From Phoronis ovalis (Eukaryota > Phoronida > Phoronidae), in the NCBI GenBank assembly GCA_028565635.1, contig JAOXYB010064179.1:1-10391 (forward strand): a stretch of 10,391 nt of DNA, read 5' to 3'. The position numbers were made by a program, and so were the translations under genes. Numbering within the stretch: position 1 is the stretch's first letter; each line of letters begins with the position of its first letter. The notes under the pieces were generated by a model. The model saw nothing but the letters and a program-made list of their open reading frames with translations. It was not told the DNA's origin and did not search any database. Shown piece after piece: positions 1 to 9,100 of the stretch.

Positions 1-3000
1 TCTGCATTGTAATAGTGGAGTTCAAAACACTGATCTCTTCTATACCATCAATGAAAAATGTGATGACTTTGAAGTCCTGCACCAGCAAACTAGATATTAA
101 TTAAAACTTTAAAGTAGAATGTGATTTGGATATAATTCTATAAATTATAATAACCGTATTTTGATAAATTAAAATTCATTTACCTACCCAGAAGTAGAAC
201 CTAATGCATATTCCAGACAACACTTTATGTTTTATTAACATCTTCTGTTTTGTAACTAGCAACAAGGAACGTAGCTCTTATAGTAGCTCTGTCAGTGTTC
301 ATTTATTATTTACACCTAATAAAGAAGTCACTTAATCTGCAATTCTATGCAGGCTATTAGTCTTTTGTCATATCAGTAGCTAAACATTGGTTGTTTCAGA
401 GGCCAAACAATAATAAAATATGATTTTCGTGGAATTTTGGTAGTCCAATTATTTTTTTAAGTAATTTGATAAATGGTTAGAAATTACAGATTGAAATTAT
501 CACGTAGGCCTCACTTGGAATTGATGCATTTATCACCCTTAATGTAAATTCATAGCAGCAGAGCAAGACTATTTAAAATGTTCTCTATTATAATTTACAG
601 AAAGAATAAGCAAAATACTGGCATTCATGTTATAAGGTTATAGTAAAATAGAGAGATAATTATTTATTTATTCATTAGAAATCCTGCTTTGAAGATATCC
701 TCCGAGGAGTTGTTCCCTATTTCCTATATGTTTCACAGCGCATTTCATGCAGTTCAGATGTTACCACAGCAACAGTGCATTACAAAAAAAAGCGAAACAG
801 AAAATTAGTCTTAACGTCATGTTCATGCATCCAATTAAAAAAGTGTCATAACAATTCTTGGGTGTATATATAGTTAAACCTTGGAAGGCAACTTGGATGA
901 TAATTTTACGGTGGTGACGTAAGATGTAAGACGTAAGAGTAAAAATGTAGAACCAACTCTATATTTATCTAATAATAAAAAGTGGACTCTGCTCTATACC
1001 AAGAAACCTAGCATTTAAAATCCTGTTATTTCTTGTATTAGATAGTGTACTTTGTACATATCCTTTACCTATCAGTTGATTTCTTCATTGGAATTCAAAA
1101 ACCTAACCAAATGCTATATGTCAGATCATAAAAGTGTTGAGTACCATTGGATCATGCCGAAAGTGTACATCTTTGAAAACTAATTAAAAAGGTACTAAGA
1201 AAATTCATTTTTCAGATTTGGCGCATGAATATTTTACCAATAACTTAGTCGTTTTGGGAAAACCATAAAGTTTAATTCCAAGAAATCTGCATATAAATAG
1301 TTGAAACTTGGCCAAAACTAACTTTGAATGAATTTCCAAATAAGTGAATATAACGTCTCAGATTTTTTTTAATATAACTTCATTTAACCTTATGAATTTT
1401 GCAAAATTAAAACAGTAATATTTTTGTTAACTAAATTTTTTAAAAGTACATCATTTAAGACCAAAGAAAAGTTTCAAAAATGTAATATGTTTTATTGGAG
1501 ATCCATATTTGAAGTTAATTTTGGGTTGCTATCAACTCCATATCTCCAACATTGTTGGAAATACTTTCTAAAAATTTGCCTTTTCAAAAAGTAACTTATC
1601 CAAAATGACACCATTCACTCAGTAAAATATATTATTTTATTATTTTTGATAACTCTTTACTGTAATGTTTTTCCAAAAAACATAAATTTGTATTTAACTA
1701 CCTACGCCTGTCACACTTACCCTATTAAAGTCAGATTAATTGCCTGAAGGATCCAATTATAAATTTTTAAAAATTGATGTCATATCCACCTTCATGGAAA
1801 AAAAAAATATTACCCAAACTGATTTACACAACTACGCTATATCCTAGCATGGTTAACATGTACCTATCATGGTTAAGTTGGTTCTCCCATTTATATATGA
1901 CAATTTTCAATGCAGTTTGAAGTTTCAAATCAGCTAGGTGCAGTGATTTAGAACATGACAATTTGAAACCAATTTGAGTGAAAAATTGTTTTCCTTAATA
2001 TCTAGCTTTAACCATATCGAAGACAAAGATTATATTAATTTAAAATTTAAATAACACTAATATCATAATTGAATTTAGAATTGATTAAAATACCCTTACC
2101 CAATTTTTTGTGATGTACATCCACTTCTTGCTGTTGGTATTTCAATTTCATGAAGTTTTTCATCTCTTGATTAAATCCTGTCCTATTAGGAAAAAGCCTA
2201 GGCATAAACTAACAGAAAATAAATGTCTTTTGTGAAGGTGCATCATCTTTTAGTGTGTTCACGTAGCCTGTCAAAACATCTACAACAAGTAAATTCTCTT
2301 GAGGTTGCTTCTTTTGTTGTAATGGATGTTTAATTAAAATTCATGAACCACTGGTTCAAGAGCATCCTAGAGACCATTTGAACAGGCATAATAAATATTT
2401 ACCAATGAAATTTACTACTGACAACCATCTCTGATTAATTGATATTGTCACTGGCAGCTAGTTATAATTGTACTAGATTTTGTAAATGCATGTAACTCAT
2501 TTAGTGGGTTACAGAATCAGAATGCTGATTAAGTTTTATGATATATTACTTAATTTTTGTCAATGACATTCTTATTTTGACTGTTTGTATTTGCTTTTTC
2601 TGCTATATTATGTTATGATGACGTTTTAAAATGAGCTAATAGTTACTTAAATAGGTAATTAAAAAAGAAAAAACACAAATCTTTGACCAAAGTCTAAATT
2701 TTGAAAGAAATTAACATTTAATAGTGTATTGAAATAGAATTTGGTTTTATTTAATTTTAATAGCGAAGTGTTTTCTGTGAAATTTGCATTACGGTTTTCT
2801 TTATTTCAACTTAAATCAATAGTTGAGTTGCCACTTAAGATGTTACCTACTACCTTTAAGTAAACTTTGTGTGGTTTCTTTGAAACATTTTTGTATAGGT
2901 TTGTAATTGATTTTGTATAATAATTTTTTCCATTTACTTATACAATTCAAGGTTACGATATGGATTTCTTACATTGAATTTTAAAAAAAACCTAAGAAAT

Positions 3001-3077
3001 ATTTTTGAATTATTAAAACATTAAATATGTAACCTCTGTCAACAAGAACAATCAGCTTTAACTTTTTGATGTTTTAG
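1..3077. other. AT-rich stretch, probably a large 5' intron of the PDE2A-like gene
   Basis: No convincing exon, RNA gene or transposon was found here. The first recognised exon (3078) begins in the middle of GAF-A, so an upstream exon with the first GAF-A strands must precede it. Because none is convincing here, most or all of this stretch is inferred to be intron. Two weak protein-like frames (2-103 and 2256-2330) are treated as findings. A run of three GAYGTAA heptamers lies at 916-936. Confidence 0.6.
916..936 (+). repeat. Three tandem GAYGTAA heptamers (CRE-like)
   Basis: The sequence gacgtaa-gatgtaa-gacgtaa is three 7-bp units in a row. The first, with its preceding T, reads TGACGTAA, a known variant of the CREB/ATF site. 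The repeat is seen directly; any binding is inference. Confidence 0.4.
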
Positions 3078-3119
3078 GTTATTGGCAAAACAGTTTTACC
3101 TGAAGAAATCCGATTTCCG
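3078..3119 (+). CDS. PDE2A: PDE2A exon 1 of window: GAF-A strand (micro-exon)
   Basis: This 42-nt, phase 0-0 exon lies between acceptor gttttag and donor CCG|gtaaga. It encodes [14 protein letters not shown], matching the GAF-A segment of mammalian PDE2A that reads VIGDKVLGEEVSFP. It is short, but both splice sites are good and it runs directly into the next exon in frame. Confidence 0.85.
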
Positions 3120-6100
3120 GTAAGAAATTAGGCGTAAGATTGCTGAAAAGATAAAGTGTTAATATATTCAAATTATCTATCTACTAACTAACTAAAAGCT
3201 GTACAGATGGATTTGAATTTTGCGCCTTTTTGACACTATGAGGGACCTTTAATGGTACACATACGATAGGCACTAAAATGATTTATATCACTGTAAACTG
3301 AAATAATCCCTGAATTTGTACATTAATAATAAATTTGTTTTTAGGCTTACAAGAATTGTTTTTCGGTTGCTTTACACAACAACAAACCACTGACACTCAG
3401 TGACATACCTCAGGTATATTTTTGATATATTTTATTAGGTCTAAGCCTTGTTAAAGATTATAAAACTTTGGTGCAGTTTATGCAAAAAACATGCTATTCA
3501 CATATATAACAAAAATATATTTTGCAAAAGCTCTTTTAAAATTCAACCAACTGCTGTCAGTATTATTTGTCAGATGATGCAGTTTTCAGTTGTATGAAAT
3601 TTTTTGCAAAAGAAAAAGCGGTAAAAATAATTTTCTGATTATTGCACTGCAAAAATATACTGGGCAAACCTTTGTATTGAATCCTTCACACTCCTTATGT
3701 AATAGGTATTTCATTCTTGTCCCATTCTGTGATATGTGTCAAGTGATGTGTGGAGGATCTACAAAAGGAATAATAATAAAATATCGCCTGTCAAGCATGG
3801 ATGCTTGCTGGAAAGCATAAAATATGCTGTTATTGAAGATTTTCCTAATGCTATGAACCAGTCGAATGTGTCCTTGTTTCATTTTACTTTCAATCTGTTT
3901 TTGCCATACATTATTTTTTTGTTATGAATTGAACTTTTAGGAATGCTTCAGTGACTTACACAGATTGGTGGGAGAAGATATAAATTCACTGCTGTGTGTA
4001 CCTGTGACAAGACAAGGCAGTGGAGAGGTTGTAGCTCTTGCTTGCATGGTTAATAAACATGCTAACAATAATGGGTAAGTATGTCAGTAATGGGACTGTA
4101 CTGATCAAATTACATTATCTTTGCTAAACCATTGTTAGATTTTGAGATGTGCTCTGTAAAAGTGATACATCTTGACTAATTGGGTTAGTGGTCAACCAAG
4201 GCAATTGCTGTTTAAATCATTTGCAGTTTGTAATGTAGTTTACGAAACAGCATGCATTATATATGTTATACAAACATTATGAAATGCACCCAAAAAATCA
4301 AAGGTCATGACGAAGACTGGAATAAGGCATTGTGTTTTAACGTGGCGAGAACCGTTAACATACTGTAATTTGCAAAAAATATTGATATTTTCTTTTTTTT
4401 GTGAATTCTGCTTGGCCATATTCTTTGGAATAAATTTACAAAATAAAGTCTCACGTTTCTCGTCGATTTTTAATGAAAAAACACCTTTTTCTGAAGACCG
4501 GTGAATAATCCGACTTTACTAGAAATTACGTGACATATTCGCCCCTCCTACCATATATGTCATTTGATCTAGATCAACATCATAGCTCCTGGTAAAATGG
4601 TTACTCGAAAGAAGCGTGGTGTAAAGCCCAGTGGAAAGTCGCCGAAAGTTCCCTGTCCGCGACTTCTAAAGCATTTTTAAGCTCTAGGACAAAGGTTCCT
4701 TTTACAATCAACCGGAGAGTTGGTTTGCGATGCGAAACAAGGGTTAGAATATCGGGCACTCCCGGGTCAGTGCGATCCCGAGTACCATCGTTACGTTTGG
4801 TCAAGTTATTATGCTGCATTCATCCATATTCCCTGAATTCCTTCACCAGCTTCTCTGTTGCCTTTTTCAATGCTTCTTTTCTACTTGTAGGCATCATGAT
4901 CATCAACTGTTTTACATAATAGCTTGCGAAACAAATAAATCTTCACTCGGAAGCATATTATAAACATGTGTTGACCTATATATCCATAATATGAAAGGCC
5001 CCGTCCACATAATGAATAATCCAGAAAAGTGAGAATTTATTTTGTAAATTTATTCCAAAGAATATGGCCAAGCAGAATTCACAAAAAAAGAAAATATCAA
5101 TATTTTTTACAACTTACAATTCTCACCCTGTTATGTACTGGTAATATCTAACTTATTACCTGGAACTAATTTAGCAGATTCAATAGATTCAACACAAATT
5201 ACCTATGCTGGTCTTAGTATCTAGACATTTTATATATTCTGGACTATTCAGCAATTTTAAAGTAGATAATTATATGGGTATTAATTGTACTTTTATATAA
5301 TTATATAACAGGTCATTTGTGTTGACATTTTGTCAAAACAGCACTTTTAAGTTGAATTGCTGTTAATCTTATTTAGTTGCTATATTTAGTAATCAGTGTA
5401 TATTTGAAATCAACTCCGAATGTATTCTCTGGTTTGGAATAACATACCTACAGTTTATTATATTCTTTGAGTGAATAACTCTTGTATTTTCATTAAGTGG
5501 GAATTATGCAAATGAAACTTTTATTTCCTTTATTTTCATGAACATAAATTCCTGCATGCAAAATTTTCTCACTACTACATTGAACAAATCTTATATGTTA
5601 GTTATTTCCTTTCTTTTCACTAGTATTTTTTGTGATTAGCGCTAAGGCAGTTGTGCATTTTTCAGAAATGGCTGGTATATGTTTAGTATAGTTGATTTCT
5701 CTTTCTAGTTTTGGTACTGATGACATTGAAACTATTCAACATTGTTTTAAATACACAGCTACAGTCCTGACCAGCACGCTTGCTTTTCAAAATGAACGCA
5801 AACTTAAAAATCAAACTGAGGTAACTTTTTTTTGTAGAACAGCAAAAAATTAGTGAGCAAATTTGTAGCTCACGATTGGCTGTTTTAAAAGTAACTGTTA
5901 TAATTTCAATATGACTGCCATCTAGTGATGAATCAAGAAAACAGTTCGTACTATGTTAATTTTTAAAGAAACTAAGTGATGCTATTATAATTATTATAAT
6001 AGTCCCAGATATAGATGAACTGGCCAACTGCCAAAGGGTTAAAGTATGTGGCTATAAACAAAATAAAATTTTAATATTAGAATACTGACACAGTTTGTAT

Positions 6101-9100
6101 AAAATGATACGAGACATACAATTAATATACAGTAACTTAATTGAATATTAAGTATTGTGTAAAATTTAAATTTGACACATTTTCTTACTATTTATGCCTA
6201 TGATAGTTTATTTGTTTTGCAGGCATTACTGCAAGTCGCTAAAAACCTGTTCACGCATTTAGGTGAGTTGTGAGATAATTTATAATTTCTGATGATATGA
6301 CCACCAGCCCTCGATATACAGATTGTTGGCTTTGTTGTCTTTCCATGAAATAACTAATGGGTAAAGCTGAAGCATTAATTACTGTCTGCTGATTTTTTTA
6401 TCAAAATCTTGACAATCATATAATTATTTTCGCTCTCTTAATTAATAAACTATTCATTCTTTGATGTTCTATGCAAGATTTGGTTATACTTTACAGATGA
6501 CTTGACAAACCTTTTGAGAGAAATTATGCAGGAAGCTAGAAATTTAACCAAAGCTGAGAGGTATGAGACTATTTGGAGAACCCCAAGTTCGTCTAATTGT
6601 AATTAATCCAGTAGTATTATATGTCAAAATGTGTCGTTTAAGAGAGGTTTAATATTAAATGAAAAGAAGTGAAAGAACTTATTAAATACAATTAATGTAT
6701 TATATGCTGCCATTTTTTCAAATGCAATTTCATGCCAAAGAAACAATTGCAGCATGAACTGTCCACATGGTAGCATCATATGTAAGTAATACTTGATTGG
6801 CTCGGAGTCTGATATATTAACAGTAAGGTTACGTGAGAATCTGTTTGCATTTAAACAGATATAGCGTGTAAACTACTCTAAGAGGCTAATGTTATCATTC
6901 TGTTATAATACATATCTTTAAGTCCTTTTCAATTGTAGGTGCTCTGTGTTTTTGGTGGATGAAGAAACAGATGAGTTAGTAGCCAAAGTATTTGATGGTT
7001 CAATCACTGATGATAGTCATGACACAGAAATTCGTATTCCAATAAATCAAGGTGTGGCTGGCCATGTCGTATCAACAGGCGAAATTCTTAACATACATGA
7101 TGCTTATTCGGACCCCCTGTTCTACAGAGGTGTGGATGATGCAACAGGATTTAAGACGAGAAATATTCTCTGTTTCCCTATTAAGGATGAGAAAGGTAAG
7201 ATTTGCTGATAGATATGAATAAAGGCAGAACTAAGATTCTTTGATGGTGAATATGAAGCTTGTGATCAGACTGAATTAAAGCTCTCTTTGGCAAAATATA
7301 AGATTCAGCTTTTGAGTAAATTAAATTATTATAAATGTATGCTTTCACTTTAATTACTGAGTCAATATGTCATCTAATGAATATTCATTCTAATAATTGG
7401 GTTATTTTTCCTGTTAAATCAAATTCAATAAATATATTCTAAGTAAAATTATAGAGAATTGAGTGACTTTGAGAAGCTTAGTATATGCCAACAGGGTGCA
7501 GCATAAATCACATGGTTTAGGACATGAATTTTAATTATCTCATGGTAGCAATGTTTAGTGTTTAATTGCAGATAACATGTGATTGATTGTAATCTGTGTA
7601 ATCTCCCGTCTGTTGAAGATACAGTATATATTGAAAGTTGCTTATTGTTTTGGTCACTGTTAAATTCTCTTCTTACGGCTTAAAAGAAATTTGTACTCTA
7701 AATATATCAATAAAACATATTAATTTTGTCATGTAACAGGGTGCAATTTGTGTATTATTTTGTTTGGTATCTTTATTGTAGAAGTGATAGTGGGAGTTGC
7801 GCAATTGTGCAATAAAATTGACGGACATCATTTTACAAGCTTTGATGAAGACATTGCCAGAGCTTTCTCTATATATTGCTGCATAAGTATAGTACATGTG
7901 AGTACTAGAAATATATCAGAATTATTCGTTTTTGCCAAAATGTCAAATATTATTAAATTCCTAATATAGGATGTTGTCACTAAATGTTTACTGCTTTCCT
8001 TATTTGCAATCCATGGTTCATAATAACAGTGCCTAATTCATTTTGTACAGAATCAGATAGAGACAATTATAATATACTGAATAATTCATATCTGTACAGT
8101 TTTGTGTGATCTTGTATTACAGGATTTTCATGTTTCAGGTTTGAAAAAGAGAGTTGAGATTATCTGCGAGAAACTATTAAAAATTATGTTAATTCTTTAA
8201 TTCTTGATCAATTTTCTTTACCATGCTCATCATTCGGGTAATGGTAAATGTTCAAATAACATTACAAGTACTTAGAAAAAATGTATATTTTGGAAACAGA
8301 ATTTATCGAAATATGTACTAACAAATATGTTTTCTTTCATGTTGGGGCAGTGCAGGATTGTTCCTCCTGTCCCCTAGTGACCAAATATGTGAACTGTAAT
8401 AAAAAAGAATTCTATTTGCTACTGTCCACCTCTAGTCAGTTACATTGTCAGTAAACCTTTAATTGCAGTCGTTAATGTATCGGACTGTGAATGAAGCTTC
8501 CCATCGTACCAGATTATGTAACGAGCTTATGATTTATCACATGCAGGTGACTTACTTCAGAAAATTTCAAATGTAACTGGTTGTTGTTCTGCACGCTTAC
8601 ATAATTATAACAAACTGTTAGCCTGTTTCATTGCATTGAGCATTTTATTACAAAATTATGAGAAAAATTTATTGATTTTAAATAAATTTTGGCATGTAGC
8701 ATCTTATGTGAATATCAAGCAAATGGCTTTATCATATTTCAAATAATTTTTTGCTACTTGGGACAAGATAACTGAAGAATTATATACTTCAAACTTTTTT
8801 TTTGCAGAAAACCATCATTCTTTAGAACGTATGCAATGAAATGCTCTCTCTTTTGAAAATAGGCTTCTAGGCATTTTCTTTGGTTGATTGTGTACTTAGG
8901 TAATTAGTGGCTTTTTTACAGAGTTTAGTGTACAGGAAGCTAAAGGAGGCACAGTTTCGTGGTCGTTTAGCTACTGAACTTATGATTTATCACATGCAGG
9001 TACATCTGCAGCTTGTTTCTTATCTCATTATATAATTATGCATGGCATTCTGTTCTTGTACATCATTTTTGGTGATAGCTAGTTTTTAGAAGCAAGAATT

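Larger units (their letters stand above)
4342..5132. mobile_element. Non-autonomous foldback / MITE-like DNA element
   Basis: Two inverted arms, 4374-4447 and 5036-5108, are exact reverse complements over 73 bases apart from one extra T in an 8-versus-7 homopolymer. Similarity continues with mismatches inward and outward. Outer segments resembling each other (taacgtggcgagaa at 4338-4351 and the complement of ttctcaccctgtta at the right end) may be the true termini, so the outer limits are approximate. No clean target-site duplication was found. The 588-nt interior contains a CpG-rich block (about 4600-4830) unlike the surrounding intron. No intact transposase is present. Near-perfect arms suggest a fairly recent insertion or arm homogenisation. 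The superfamily is not assigned. Confidence 0.75.
4075..5708. other. Intron 3 of the PDE2A-like gene, hosting a foldback element
   Basis: This 1.63-kb GT-AG intron runs from gtaagt to tttctag. Its middle is occupied by the inverted-repeat element at about 4340-5135, annotated separately. The flanks (4075-4340 and 5135-5708) are ordinary AT-rich intron with no other feature seen. Confidence 0.9.

Noticed and set aside
2768-2860. Open frame of about 30 codons after an acceptor-like attttaatag
   Set aside because: The residues do not resemble the expected GAF-A segment and no donor closes it before the stop.
3590-3927. Two overlapping plus-strand open frames of 76 and 63 codons in intron 2
   Set aside because: No family resemblance or coding bias, and they lie between well-supported exons 2 and 3 of the same gene.
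4307-4504. Plus-strand 65-codon frame
   Set aside because: It runs across the left arm of the inverted repeat and is AT-driven, with no protein character.
4597-4819. Short basic plus-strand frame starting [17 protein letters not shown] in the CpG-rich block
   Set aside because: Only 27 codons, not recognised, and opposite a longer frame. Kept only as part of the element.
7673-7897. Minus-strand 74-codon frame
   Set aside because: It is antisense to exon 8, which is firmly identified on the plus strand.
8121-8140. Possible tiny exon between attacag and a downstream gt in intron 8
   Set aside because: About 17 nt, would break frame, and no PDE2 residues are missing between exons 8 and 9.
8469-8546. 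Exon 9a as a dead duplicate of 9b
   Set aside because: Both splice sites, the frame, and 15 conserved PDE2 residues (including VNEA, which 9b lacks) are preserved, so decay is unlikely.
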